64,000 nucleotides of DNA from Candidatus Tyloplasma litorale. GTDB lineage: Bacteria; Bacillota_I; Bacilli_A; Mycoplasmatales; Hepatoplasmataceae. A program made the translations under genes and the position numbers. Position 1 is the stretch's first letter; each line of letters opens with the position of its first letter. This document shows, piece after piece, positions 13,427 through 25,702 of the stretch. The notes beneath the pieces are model-generated. The model worked only from the letters and a program-made list of their open reading frames with translations, was not told where the DNA came from and made no database searches. The DNA lies in contig AP027078.1 of the NCBI GenBank assembly GCA_027943885.1, positions 186,001 through 250,000 of the forward strand, read 5' to 3'.

Positions 13427-14050
13427 TTAGTTTTCTTTATTTCTTCTCATAAATGGAATTGAAGTATCTCATTTTTGTTCATCTTTATGTATTGAAGTTC
13501 ATTTTATTGCTTCTCTTAATATATTTGTGTTTGAAATAATATCATTTCATTGCAAAATACAAATTTCAATTTCATTATTTTTAATATTTCTTAATATTCT
13601 TTCTGGTAAAAAAGGATGCTCATTAAAAATATTTTTTTTATTTCAATTTACTCAATTAGTTTCTCTTGTTTTATTTATTTCTTTTTTAACATTTATTGAA
13701 GGAGAAATAGTAGAAATTTTATTAGTTCAATGTAATTCTGGTAAATAAATAACTATTATTCCTGATTTCTTATTTTTTGGGCCATCAATAACTGATGAAC
13801 CTATTTCTCAATCAACATGTTTTCTATTTTTTGTTTCTCTACCCACTAAAACAATAGTAATAGATGAATTTCTTAAGTATCTATCTCTTATTTTAACTCT
13901 TATTTGTTCATCAGTTAAATTATCTTCATCTTTTATATCATAGGGATCTACTGATTTATCAATAAATATATTATATTCTTCATTAATTTCTAAAAGTTTA
14001 TCTTTATATCATATATCTTTATTATAAAAACTTATAAAAACTTTATTCAT
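13427..14050 (-). CDS. TIR-like (MTH538/DUF1863, ThsB-type) domain protein
   Basis: 207 aa. The N-terminus MNKVFISFYNKD is the TIR beta-A strand. SITIVLVGRET is the central strand, and HVDWEIGSSVID (from residue 78) with the following KKSGIIVIYLPEL match the MTH538 TIR-like family, which includes ThsB of Thoeris. In that family TIR enzymes turn NAD into signalling molecules after phage infection. No ThsA (SIR2-SLOG or macro-domain) gene is adjacent. It is preceded by the PemK-like gene with a 3-nt gap and followed by the membrane gene, inside an operon headed by Fic. Confidence 0.8.
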
Positions 14051-14053
14051 AAT

Positions 14054-14455
14054 TTATTTTAAACTTTCTTTCTGATTATTAATTACATCTTTATAAAAAG
14101 ATAGTAATTCTTTTTTTTGCTTTTCATTTAAAGATATTACCTTTTTTAAATTCTTTTTGTCATTTTTAATATCTTTTTTTTCAACACGTGTTCAACCAAA
14201 CATTCTATCTTTTCGCAAATAACAACCATCTCTTCATTTTAAATATTCTTTATGTTGAAATGTATTTTTTTTACCAGAATGAATTGTTGTGGTTGACAAA
14301 ACCCCAAATACTCATTCATTATTTATTCCAGTCAATATATAAATTGGTCGCTTTCCTTTTATTCCATCATTCATATCTCCTAATTTTATAGGATCAATAT
14401 AATAAGTTTTACCTATTAAATAAATTTTTTCTTTTTCTTTTTTTATATTATTCAC
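14054..14455 (-). CDS. Small protein, possible PemK/MazF fold, unusual start
   Basis: About 133 aa. Features: GKRPIYILTGINNEW, VFGVLSTTT and GCYLRKDRMFGWTRVEKKDI, which could be the RPxxVI, P/ST and S(Y/V)-like strands of a MazF/PemK domain, followed by a lysine-rich helical tail. The strong Shine-Dalgarno AAAGGAGG (minus strand, 14462-14455) lies inside the end of fic. The only ATG in frame is upstream of it (14500), the GTG at 14455 is too close, and an ATA lies 8 nt past the site (14446-14444). The start is therefore uncertain. Function unproven. Confidence 0.55.
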
Positions 14456-15695
14456 CTCCTTTCGATGCCAATGTTTTTTTAATTCTCTCTGATAATACAT
14501 AAATATTTGTATTATCCATTTTGTCTTTTGCTAATAAATCATTTTCAACCATTTTATTTAATATTTGTTTAATTCTTTGTTCTGTTAATTCTTTAGCACC
14601 CACAATATGTTTTTTAATATGTTTTCATGATAAAGGCATTTGTTGAATTAAAAAGAAACATAAAATAGTTGGTTGGAGACCATTAATAGATCTTTTCTTT
14701 TCTAATAATCTTTCATTTTCTTCACTTATTATTTGTTCTGTTAAAAAACTAGATTTATAAACATAATCCATAAAAACTAAAAAGAAAGTTAAATCATTTG
14801 TTTTTCTTGATAATTGAATAGATTTATTATAAGCAGGTTGTAATCATAATATTATTTTATTGATATGTTTAGCTCAATGACCTCCAGAATCTTCTTTATT
14901 AGCTATTGCTTTTATTAATAATCTTGCCATTCTTCCATTCCCATCATAATAAGGATGGATTTCGATAAAAAGAAAGTGAATAATAGATGCAAAAGTTCAA
15001 TTACTATATTTTCTTATTTTTTCATCTTTGAATAAATTTAATAATTTATCCATTTGTTTTTTAACATCTTTTCCAGGAATACCTTCATCAATTTTCATTA
15101 ATCCATTAGTGATGCTTACTTCACCTTTTCTATATAATGATCTTTTTTCTAATTGTTCTTTTTCTTCTAAAGCATTACCAAAAACTATTAATAATTGATA
15201 AGTGTAATTCAACATGAGTTCATCAGATAAATTAAAATTACTTCCAATTGAATTGATAAAATTAAGTGCTAGATTTATGCCTGTATTTCTATAAAAAATT
15301 ATTTTTGGAGGTTTGTTTTTTTTGTCCATTAAATCATATCTATTATTTATTAATTTAATAATTTGCATATTAAAATCATTATTATTAAATGTTGAATAAT
15401 TAATTAATCCATCTTCAACTATTTCTTCTGAAGCTTTTTGAGCTTTACTTGAAATAGCTTTTGATGTTACTATTCCTTCAATTTCCAAACTAGACATATT
15501 TTCATATAAATCATTATCATCAATATAATCAAATAATTGAATATCAAAAGAATCCATTATTTTTGTTTCATCTAAAAAATATTTATTATTTAAAAAATTA
15601 ACTGCTTTGGAATTTGGCAATTTTTTAAAAACATTATTATAATTTATTTCTTTCATTTGAATTTTATATTTTCTTAATATTGTTTCTAATTTCAT
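14448..15695 (-). CDS. Fic-domain protein (AMPylase/nucleotidylyltransferase type)
   Basis: 415 aa. The Fic catalytic motif is HPYYDGNGRMAR (residues 247-258), matching HPFx(D/E)GNGRxxR, preceded by a typical helical region and followed by ITKxSL-like helices. The last ~60 residues form a winged-helix-like segment (SWKHIKKHIVGAKELTEQRIKQILNKMVENDLL). An inhibitory (S/T)xxxE(G/N) helix is plausible in SLEIEGIVTSKA (SLEIEG, about residues 70-75), as in class II Fic proteins. Fic enzymes transfer AMP to proteins. First gene of the Fic-PemK-TIR-membrane operon; its end overlaps the next gene. Confidence 0.88.
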
Positions 15696-15704
15696 TTCAA
15701 ATTA

Positions 15705-15710
15705 ATTATA
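15705..15710 (-). promoter_or_regulatory. -10 box of the Fic/TIR operon, leaderless configuration
   Basis: TATAAT on the minus strand ending 9 nt before the fic ATG. Confidence 0.55.
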
Positions 15711-15761
15711 TTTTATTTTTATATTATTTTCAAAACATTTTCAAAAAATTATATAATAAAT

Positions 15762-15786
15762 AAAAAACCACTATTAAAGTAGTTTT
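15762..15786 (-). terminator. Terminator of the 17329 gene
   Basis: Stem AAAACTACT/AGTGGTTTT (one wobble) with loop TTAAT, then a T run, read on the minus strand. Confidence 0.75.
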
Positions 15787-15796
15787 GTAATAATTC

Positions 15797-17329
15797 TTAT
15801 ATTTTTACTATTTCTTTTTTTATTCCCATATATGAATAAATTACATATTCATATTCATCTTCTTTTTTTGTAGTATAATAAATGTCTATTGATTTAAATA
15901 ATCAAGTAAAATCTTCGAAAATATTTGTATTTATATTTTTAGATTTAAAATTTAAATATTCTTCTTTAATGTTCTTATATTTAATATCTGAATAATTAGG
16001 ATATTTATTTATTTTTTTTTTAAAAACTCTTATATATGATTCATTTCCTCATGTTAAAATTTCATTTTTTTTCTTACAAATAAATTCAAAAATTTTTAAT
16101 TTATTTTCATACTTGCTATCTAAAATATTAATTTGACTACTTATATTTAAATTTTCAAAATTTATCAAAATTTTTAAATTATTTTCTCTTTCTTTTTCAT
16201 TAAGAAAAGAAATAAAATAATACCTAAAATACATAAAATTAAGATTCTCTTTTTTTAATAAATTTATTATTAATTTATTATCATCTTGTATTTTTTTAAT
16301 ATTTAAGATTTTTTTATTAAAATCAATTAATTCTTCTTTTATATATTTATTATTTTTTCTTTTTTTTCCTAAAATTCTAGATAATTCTTCTTCTTTTATT
16401 TTTAAATTATTTTTAGAATCTTCAAAAAATAATTTCATAAATTCATTTAAATTATTAACAATTTCATTTCTTTTATTTTTTGTGAATTTGGAAAATTTTT
16501 TATCTTTTCAAGCAAATGAAACTATATTGAGATCATTTTTATTTAATAGTATTTTATTTTTTAATAATTTATATTCTTTATTTGAATTTAATGAATTTTG
16601 AAAAGATACTTTGAATATAATTTTTTTCTTTTTGGGATTTGCAAATATTATAGAAATATATTTATTATTTTTAATGTTCTCTTTTTTAAGTATTGATTTT
16701 AATATATAATCTTTATTATTAAATCTTATTTCATATCATTTATTTTTTCTATTCATTATAAAACAAAATAAATATTTTTTTCTTTTTATGAAAAATATTT
16801 TAATTTTTTTAAAAAGATAAAATATTCTTTTAAAAAAATAAATGCTTTCCTTTTCTTTTATTAAATTTGTTGATATTCTAGGATTTCCTGATGAAAGATA
16901 ATCTAATATTTCATTTAATAATTCTAATTCTAATTCAAAATTATTTTTCATTTCTGTTAACTTTTGTTTGTTATCACTATTCCATAAAAAATTATTTTTA
17001 TTAATTTCAATTTTTTCATTTAATTCTTTAATTCTTTTAATTACATATTCTCTTTTATTTTTAATAGATTCAAATTCTGATCCTTGTAGCATTCATTCTA
17101 ATCTTTCCTCATTTGAATTTACTTCTCTTCAATGGAAATTGATTGTAAAAGCTAAAATACCTATAATTAATGATATTGTTAAAGATAATAAAGATCATTC
17201 TGAATTTATATTCAATTCTTTTTTAATGATTTTTATATTTATAAAAATTAAAATAATTACAATAATAAAGGAAATTATATTTAATCATCATCTTAAATTT
17301 TTTCTTTTACTTATCTTTTCTTTTTTCAT
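15797..17329 (-). CDS. Two-span membrane protein with large cytosolic coiled/helical domain
   Basis: 510 aa, unrecognised family. Two membrane helices near the N-terminus (IISFIIVIILIFINIKII and SLTISLIIGILAFTIN, about residues 18-75), then a predicted coiled coil (REYVIKRIKELNEKIEINKN), a very basic aromatic stretch, and a charged domain of some 350 residues full of Lys, Asn and Ile. The layout matches the 666-aa protein at 32043-34043 and many putative phage-abortive-infection membrane proteins, but no signature was identified. Divergent from the DUF262 gene at 17376. Confidence 0.65.
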
Positions 17330-17375
17330 TATTAAAAATATTATATTGTATTTTTTAATATAAAATTAACTTACT

Positions 17376-19157
17376 ATGATAGAAAAAGTAAAATTAAATG
17401 TTAATGTCAAATATTCATTAATTGATATTGAAAAAAATTATAAAGAAAAAATATTTAGAATACCTAAATATCAAAGAGGATATGTTTGAAAAGAAGAGCA
17501 AGTGTCTAAATTAGTAGATTCATTATTAAGAGGTTATCCATTAGGAAGTATAATAATTTGAGTTGGTGAAGATAATAAAAAATATATCCTAGATGGTCAG
17601 CAAAGAACTAGAAGTTTATTAGAAATAAGAAAATATCCTTTTAAATTTCTTTCAGAAGAAACTTTTGAGGAGCTTTTTGATGATAAATTCTTTATAAATA
17701 ATAATAAGATAGCATTAAATTCTATTCATAATTATTTGAAAGACAAAACAATTGATGAATTATATATAATTGAAAACTCATCTAATAAAATGAATCATAT
17801 TGATCGATCATTAAAAACAATTGAAACTAATGCTTATACCAATGAAATAAATTTAATTAAAATTAAAGAAAAAATAAATGAATACATTGATAAATTATAT
17901 AGAGGTGATGAAAAAGATTTTTTCTTACATTCAATAGAAATTTTAAATTCAAGTGAAAAAGATGCGATTGAAATATTTAATAGATTAAATTCACAAGGTG
18001 TTAATTTAACTAGGATAGAAGAACTTTCAGCATGATGATCTAATAACAATGTAGTTATAAATAATAAAGATTTACTAGAAATTATAAAAAATATTTATAT
18101 AATTGATGGTTCTGAAGATATAAGAGATATACAAAAAAATACACCTATAGAAATAGTTTGATGTTTTTTGCTTAAATCATTTGAAAACACAAAATTTTTT
18201 AGTATTTTATTTACTGAAAAAATAAAAAATAAAGAATCATTAAAAATAAATCAAATGGATAAGCTTCTTTGAATTATTAGAGCTTTAGTTTATAAATACA
18301 AAAATAAAGAAAATAAAAATAATAAAAATATTAATTTATCAGATGAATTTAATAAAGATGTTGAATTAGGTAGTGTTTTATCTAAGATATTAAAAGAAGA
18401 TGAACCATGATTTTTAAATGCTATAAAATTAATGAATAAATCTTGATTAATGCTTGAAGAAAAAATGCCAATTTTATTTAAAAAATTTAATAATGAATAT
18501 ATTTTTAATGATAAAGATGTTTCTAAAAATTTATTTATTTCAATAGCAACTCAATTATTTATGAAATTATTAGATGATGATAATTATGAACTATCTAATA
18601 AAATTCAATATATATTTTTAAATGAAATTTTTAATAATGAATATTCATCTGTAGGAACAACTAGAAAAACAATAGAATCATTAGCATATATAAATAAATT
18701 AAAGAAGAATGATGATGAATTAAAGCAGTTACATATTTCATTAAAAAAAATAGATGATAGACAAATAAAAGAAGTTAATGCACAAAAAGGTTTTATTTTA
18801 ACAACTAAAATAGTGATTATTTTTGTATATAATGAATTGGATTATGATGAAGAAGAAAAAATTAAATTAATAAAATTATTTAATAAAAAATTATTAAAAA
18901 AAAAATCATTACAAAGAGGGCAAAATTCCATTGGTAATCATATTATGAGTAATAAAAAAGCAAATTCTTTTTTTGGTTCAGAAGAACTTATCAATAATGA
19001 TAAAATTATATATTTTCAAAATTTTAACTTTACTGAATATAAAAATTTAATTAAACAATTTGAAAATAATATGCTTATGTCTACTTTCGAAAAAATATTA
19101 AAATTAAGATCAGAGGCAATATTAAATGAATTTATAAGAAGAATTCAAAACAATTAA
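17376..19157 (+). CDS. DUF262 (GmrS-type) protein 1
   Basis: 593 aa. N-terminal DUF262 domain: RIPKYQRGYVW (about residues 28-38), then LRGYPLGSIIIW and YILDGQQRT (about 70-78), the ParB/sulfiredoxin-like DGQQR nucleotide-binding motif of GmrS. IEIFNRLNSQGVNL is also typical. No DUF1524 HNH motif is seen in the C-terminal half, which ends in long helices. Proteins of this family restrict modified phage DNA (GmrSD, BrxU) or regulate other nucleases. First of four DUF262 genes in 13 kb. Confidence 0.85.
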
Positions 19158-19575
19158 AAATAATTTTGTTTTATTTAATATAGATAAAAATTTACAAAAT
19201 TGTTTGGCAATCATATTATTTTTTAATTCTAAAAATAATAAATAATTAATATTTATTTATACATTAAAATCATTTAACCATATTCTAAATAACTTTTAAT
19301 TGATAAATCTATTTTTCAAATATAATTTGTTATTAATATATTCTTAATTTATAAATAAAATTTAATTATCATAAAATCCATTTAATCTTTCAGATTCTAA
19401 AGATTCTAAAAATTTATATTTTTTTATTTCTATTATATGAGTTAATTAATTTACTATTTTTTTTGAAATTAATATGGTAATTCCTAGTTTATTCTTATAT
19501 TATCATATCTTGATATTTTTCATTTATAATATTTTTTTCTATATACTTTTTATATAAAGGAATATTATAATAAAC
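19158..19575. other. Gene-free stretch with possible coding remnant
   Basis: 418 bp without an intact gene. On the minus strand, 19362-19500 reads as a degraded C-terminus (LGITILISKKIVN, stop, LTHIIEIKKYKFLESLES..., stop), which suggests the relic of a lost gene. No family recognised. A TATAAT (19566-19571) precedes the next ATG by only 4 nt. Confidence 0.35.
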
Positions 19576-21738
19576 ATGCAAATAGAAAATTTTAAAGCAA
19601 AAGAATTTTCAGTTTTTGAAATATTTGTTGATAAAAATGTACCATTTTTTGTACCTTTTTATCAACGTAAATACAATTGAACATATGAAGAAGAAGTATT
19701 AGAATTAATAAATGATTTAGAAGAATTTTATTTAGAAATAAAAAATGGGAATCAAAAATCATATTATTTAGGAAATATAATAGTTAAACCTATTAAAAGT
19801 AAATTATCTAATACAATTAAACAATATATTCTGATAGATGGTCAACAAAGATTAACAACATTAATTTTAATTTTTAATTATTTAAAAAAAATTTTAAAAA
19901 AATTAAAAAATTCTTTTACAAGTGAAGAATATGAATTATATATTTTTGAGTTAGATAAAATTTTATATTCTAATATGATTAATAAAAGAATTTTATCTTT
20001 ATCAAATCCATCTAGTGATGATGTATTAATGAGGATATTTGATTCTAATGATTTTGATAATTTAAATTCTGAAATAAAGAAAACTATATATTTTCAAAAT
20101 TATGAAAATATATCAAAAAAATTAAATATACAATCAAAAGAAGAATTGGAAAAATGATTTAAAATTTTAAAAAATATTAAATTAGCTCAAATTTCATTAG
20201 GTGAAAATGATAATGAAATATCTGTTTTTGAATCAATCAATTCAAAAGGATTGCCATTAAATTCTTTAGATCTTATTAAAAATTATTTATTTTTAATTTC
20301 ATCTTCTAATGAATGAAGAAATGATGATATTGATAAAAGAATTGAAAATATTATGTCCAATAAATTGGAAAAAATTTTTATTCAAAAAAATGGCAAAAAG
20401 GATGAAGGAGCTATGAATCATTTCTTTTCATCTCTTATTGAAAAAGAAAAATTTATTGAACCTATAAAGAATAAAAAAGAAATTTATAAAGAGTTTAAAA
20501 AAATAGAATATATAAAAAATAAAAATATATCTAAAGAGCAATTTGAAATATTTTTATTTAAATTAGAAAATACAATTGATGATTATCAAAATTTATTAAA
20601 ATATAAAAAAGAATTTCATATTTCTAGAAATATTAAAAATTATTCATTTTCATATTTATTAAATTCAAAATTTGACTTGTATTTAACATTATTTTTTATT
20701 ATTTCTGAAAAATTAAGAAATAAAGAAATAAATCAAGAAGAAGCTAATAAAATATATGAATTATTAGATATGCATAATATGTCAATGTCAATTAAAGGAA
20801 GTGTTAATAAAGATAGTAGATTTATATCTAAATATATTAAATTAGTTAATGGTAATATAAATTATGTTAATTTACTTGATTATTTAACTAATAATTTTAA
20901 AAATAAATCTAGATTAACAACTATAGAAGAATTTACTAATGGTTTTAAAAATACTGATTTATATTTATCAGATAAAAAAATGTCTAAATATATTCTTTAT
21001 AGAATAGAAAATTATCTTAATTATCGTTCTGGAGAAAAAATACCTTTTAATTATACTTTGGAACATATATTCCCCATTAATGATCGTAATTGAAAAAATA
21101 ATTTTGATTCATTGGAATATAAAGAAAGTTTTATTCATACAATTGGTAATTTAACCTTATTAACAAATAATGTTAATTCTTCTTTATCAAATGATGGTTG
21201 AGAAACAAAAAAAGAAAAAATGAAAGAATATTCTTATTTAATAAAATTAAATAAAGAATTAATAGAATCTAATTCTGAATGAAATATTAAGGAAAATAAT
21301 AATTCAGTACTAAAACGCTCAGAGATATTATTAAAATATATTAAAAAAATATGACCTATTGAATTAATGAAAAATGTCAAAAAACCTTTTCATATTAAAG
21401 ATAAATTAATAATTCAAAAACAAAAATTAACAATAGCCGATGCTATTGAAATTGTTTTATTTGAAAATTATGGTTTGGCATTAACTCCAAAACAAATTGA
21501 AAAAGAAATTAAAAATTTAATTGTATATATTGAAAATAATGATTTTAATATAGAAATAACTTTTAGTAAGGATAAAATATCATCTGGTGGATGAATGATA
21601 GAAAGATTACATTCAAATTGTTATGAATGTAACTCAAAAAGAAATGAAAAAAACTTATTTAAAAAAAATGATAAAAAATGAACTTTAATAGAAGAAAATT
21701 ATTTAAAAATAAAAAATAAATTAAAAAACCACTTTTAA
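19576..21738 (+). CDS. DUF262-DUF1524 (GmrSD-type) protein 2
   Basis: 720 aa. DUF262: PFYQRKYNW (about residues 27-35) and LIDGQQRLTT (about 85). VFESINSKGLPLNSLDLIKNYL follows, the standard mid-motif. DUF1524 HNH nuclease: YTLEHIFP (about 493-500) with IGNLTLL and NSSLSNDGWETKK. A further ~140 residues hold a helix-turn-helix-like segment (TIADAIEIVLFENYG, LTPKQIEKEI) and a Cys pair (NCYEC). Expected activity is NTP-dependent cleavage of modified DNA, a type IV restriction enzyme. The stop lies inside the terminator. Confidence 0.9.
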
Positions 21739-21750
21739 AAGTGGTTTTTT
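21723..21750. terminator. Terminator after DUF262 protein 2
   Basis: 14-bp perfect inverted repeat AAAAAACCACTTTT with T run; includes the stop codon. Confidence 0.85.
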
Positions 21751-21777
21751 AATAAGATGGTATTTTTTTATATAGTA

Positions 21778-21783
21778 TATAAT
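21778..21783 (+). promoter_or_regulatory. -10 box of C5 methyltransferase 1
   Basis: TATAAT ending 9 nt before the ATG. A short AAGGA follows it. Confidence 0.5.
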
Positions 21784-21792
21784 AAGGATACA

Positions 21793-23172
21793 ATGAAAAA
21801 ATACTATATATTTGAAACTTTTTCTGGCATAGGTGCACAACATGCTGCATTATCTAATTTAAAAAATGAAAAAAAACTTGATTTTGAAATAATTGGAACT
21901 TCTGATTGAGATGTTTTTGCAGTTCAATCTTATTCATCAATTCATTATAAAAAAATAAAGAATAAAAATTTTTCAGATCAAGAAATTAATAATTTTTTCA
22001 AAGAGAATACTTTAAGTTTAGATGGTAAAAAACCTTATTTAAATTTTTTAAATAGATTTAGCAAAGAAACTTTAAATAATATATATTATTCTTTTTTAAT
22101 ATCTAACAATATAGGATCTATTGTTGATTCATTTGAAAAAATAAAAAATCAAATAATTGAAAAAAAAGGAAAAATAGACATTCTTACTTATTCTTTTCCT
22201 TGTCAAGATCTCTCTTCTGCAGGTAATTTTCATGGTTTTAATGAAGGAATTAAATCACATACAAGATCAGGATTAATTTATGAAATTGAAAAAATTTTGA
22301 ATCAATTAAAATTTTATAAATTATTTAATAATAAGGTTATTCAATTAAATCAAAAAGAAAAAAAATTAATTATTGAAAATGAAAATATAAGACTAATTAA
22401 TAATAGAAAAAAAAATCCAACTCCAAAAAACCTTCTTCCTAAATTTCTCCTTCTTGAAAATGTAATAAATCTAGTTCAAAAACAACATAAAAATGATTTT
22501 GATAAATGATTAAAAGAACTTAATAAAATTGGATATAAAACAATTTGAGGAATTGTTAATTCTAATGATTTTGGACTTCTTCAAAATAGAAAAAGAATTT
22601 TTGCTTTGTCAATTTATGATCCAGATAATAAATATGATGAGTTAAAAAATATTGATCCAAATTTATCCAAATACTTAAAAGAGATCTTTAATAAAGAATA
22701 TAAACCAAAAGAAATTCAAAAAATTAAAGATGTTTTTGATTTTGAAAATAAATATATAAAAGAATCAAAATTATCCCAAATTAAGAAAACTCCTTCTAGA
22801 GAAAAAATTGTCAAATTGGGATTAAAAATAAATTATAAGCATAAAGGAAAAATATCTACAGTTACAACCAAACAAGATCGTTGACCAAATGTAGGATGAA
22901 TTGAATTTAAAAACGATAGAAAAGATTCTAAAGGAATTGAATATCTTAATAAAAGATTTGTAACTCCTCGTGAAAGTTATAAACTTATGGGATTTAATAA
23001 TGATCAATATGAATTAGCACAAAAAGAAATGAATAAATTTTGTGTGAGTGAAATTAATGCAAGAGAAAAATTAAATAAACAAGCTGGTAATTCAATAACT
23101 GTAAATTCATTAGAAATGATATTTTATTTATTAGATAAAATTGAAAAAAGGAAATTTAAAAATGGAAATTAA
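21793..23172 (+). CDS. C5-cytosine DNA methyltransferase 1, overlaps a DUF262-HNH gene
   Basis: 459 aa. Motif I FETFSGIGAQHAA, motif IV YSFPCQDLSS (catalytic Cys about residue 138), motif VI LLENV, motif VIII QNRKRIF and motif X QAGNSITVNSLE are in the normal order. It methylates cytosine in a specific but unknown target. A long insert (residues 80-130 and 280-370) separates the motifs. The last 11 nt overlap the next gene, whose product is a DUF262-HNH nuclease, so methylase and nuclease are co-produced. It resembles the second C5 methyltransferase (34136) in motifs I and IV more than elsewhere. Confidence 0.92.
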
Positions 23173-25621
23173 TTATAAATTATTAAGTAATTTAAGAAAA
23201 GAAACAAGAAGATTAGCTACAAAAGTAGATTCTTATTTAGAAGAATTTGAAAAAATAATTTTTTTAGATAAAGTAGAATTGAAAACTATAAATGATTTTT
23301 TCAATAATTCAAAAAGATTTTTAAATAAAAGTAGCATAACAAAAAAGCAGGTAAAAGAAGTTTTTTATGTTTTTAATATGATTGATGAAAATGAAAAATT
23401 TATTTTAGATGAATTTAATTCTCATTTAGAATTTATCAATTTATTAACAAATAAAATGAAAAAAACATTAATTAATGATAGAGAAATTAAAAATATATTT
23501 GGTCAAAATACATATAAATTATTAAATAATTTTGTTTATATTAATTTTGTTTCATGAGTAGAAAAAGAAAATAAAAATTCTAAGGAATTTTTTAATAAAG
23601 AATTAGAAATAAAAACTCAAGATTTAAAAACAAAATTTATCAAATTTGATGATGAATTATATGATTTAATTTCTCAAAAAGGTAAATTATTTTTAGAAAG
23701 AAATGGATTTAATATAAAGGATGAAACTTTATCTAAGAAAATAGTTAATATTGTTGATGAAATAAAAATTTCTAATCATGAAGATGAAAAGAAGAAAATA
23801 AAAACTGATGTTGTTAGTGCAATAGAATTAATAAAAAAAATTGACACAAATTTAATGACAATTCCTTTTTATCAAAGAGAATATGTTTGAACAGAAGAAT
23901 TACTAATTAATTTTTTAAACCAAATTTCAGATAATAAAAATAAATCTTTGAATATTGGTAATATTTTAATTTCCTTAAAACCAATTGGTGTTTTTAATTC
24001 AAAAATGATAATTGTTGATGGTCAACAAAGAATAACAACTTTAATAATGATTTTGAATTGTCTTGCAAAAAAAATATTATTTAATCAAAGTTTAATTAAA
24101 TCTTATAGTTTATTAAAAGAATTACAATATTTTGAAAATGAAAATTTTATAAGAAAATTAGAAAATAAAAGTAATAAAAAATACATTGAAGAATTAAATG
24201 AAGTTCTTAATATTGATTTAAAAAATCAATCATCTTTAAATGGAATGGTAAGAAAGAGAAGTTTTATTTTTAAAAATTATGTTTTAATAAATAATTTTTT
24301 AGATAAATTTGATCATGAATCAAAAATAAATTTATTCAATAAATTTAATTTAGTTTTTTTAACAACTACTTCTGACAAAGCATCTGATGAAATAGAATTA
24401 TTTATAAATACAAATTCTTCTAGAAAACCATTAACAAATTATGATTTAATAAGATCATTTTTAGTTTCGAAAATAAGAGAAGAAAGAGATCAAGAAAATG
24501 CAATTAAATTAATTGAAGAATTAGATAATTTAATTAAATTTGATGTTAAAAATAGCAACAAATCTAAAGACATATTTTTTAAGATTTATTTAAATTATTC
24601 TGATATATTAACAAATCAAGACACTTCATTTATTAAGGATTTATTTAAAAGATTTATAATTTTAAAAGGTAATAAAATTCAATCAAATGATGATTTAATA
24701 ATTTTATTAAAAGAAATAATAAGAATTTTAAAATCTTATAAAGTTTTCAAAATGGTAGCTAATCATCCAAATGTAAAAATAGATGATTTTATCATTCCTT
24801 TAGGCTCAGGATTAAATTCTACTTCTATATATGATAACTTTTTATTATTTATAACTGATTCTTTAATTAGTCATAAAAATGATAATAATTTAATATTATT
24901 AAACCAATTTAGAAAAATATTGCTTACCTTAGAAAAATTTGATATAAAGTGAAAATTATTTAATTTCAAAGGAGACTCTTTAACAACTTCAATGAACAGT
25001 TTATTTAAAGAATTTTATGATCAAACACAAAGTAATTTTGAAGAAGAATTTTATTATGATATTTACAATAAATTTATTAATATTATTAATAAACGTGATG
25101 GTTTTATAGAAAAAATAATTAAAAATAAAGAAAAAGAAAATCTTGAGGAAATAATTATTAACTCTAAGGAAAACCTATCTAGTTCAAAAATAGCATTAAA
25201 AATATTAAATAGAGTTTCATTTAGTTTATTTAATAATGGAATATATTATGATGAAAATATAAATTCATATTATTCAAATATTGCACCAACAATAGAACAT
25301 ATTTTTCCTCAAAATAATACAAAATGAAAAGAAGAAAAACCAGAAAATGTTAAAGAATTGGAAGAATATTTAGAAAATATAGGAAATAAATTTATTTTTA
25401 ATAAATCAAAAAATAGCTCCGCAGGGAATAAAACATTTTCTCAAAAAAAATTACATTATAAAAATAATAATGATTTAAAATTAGATGAAACATTAAATTT
25501 TGAATTTAAAAATAAAAAATTAAATTTATTTGAACAAGAAAATTGAAGTAAAGAAGATATTATATTAAGAGAAGAATTTATAATAACTTCTTTAATAAAT
25601 ATTTGAAAAAAATATGAATAA
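23162..25621 (+). CDS. DUF262-DUF1524 (GmrSD-type) protein 3 with N-terminal helical extension
   Basis: 819 aa. The first ~220 residues are an uncharacterised helical, Lys/Glu-rich extension. DUF262 follows with IPFYQREYVW (about 232-241) and IIVDGQQRITT (about 283-293), plus IELFINTNSSRKPLTNYDLIRSF. The DUF1524 HNH core is TIEHIFPQN (about 709-717) with NKFIFNKSKNSSAGNKTFSQKK. ATG 23162 was chosen over TTG 23141 because AAAAGG stands 10 nt upstream. It overlaps the methyltransferase by 11 nt. Its last ~85 nt are repeated at 27799-27887. Confidence 0.88.
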
Positions 25622-25687
25622 ACACAAAATTAATAATTATCTATTATGTATTTTTAAAAAAAGAAAATATTATTATTTATTTTTAAA

Positions 25688-25693
25688 TATAAT
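25688..25693 (+). promoter_or_regulatory. -10 box of KAP NTPase gene
   Basis: TATAAT ending 9 nt before the ATG, leaderless configuration. Confidence 0.5.
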
Positions 25694-25702
25694 TTAGATA
25701 AA

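Noticed and set aside
13427-14050. Canonical Thoeris system
   Set aside because: The TIR-like protein resembles ThsB, but no ThsA (SIR2/macro) gene is adjacent. I call only the TIR-like family.
16968-17363. 131-aa hydrophobic plus-strand open frame
   Set aside because: Antisense of the two membrane helices of the minus-strand gene 15797-17329.
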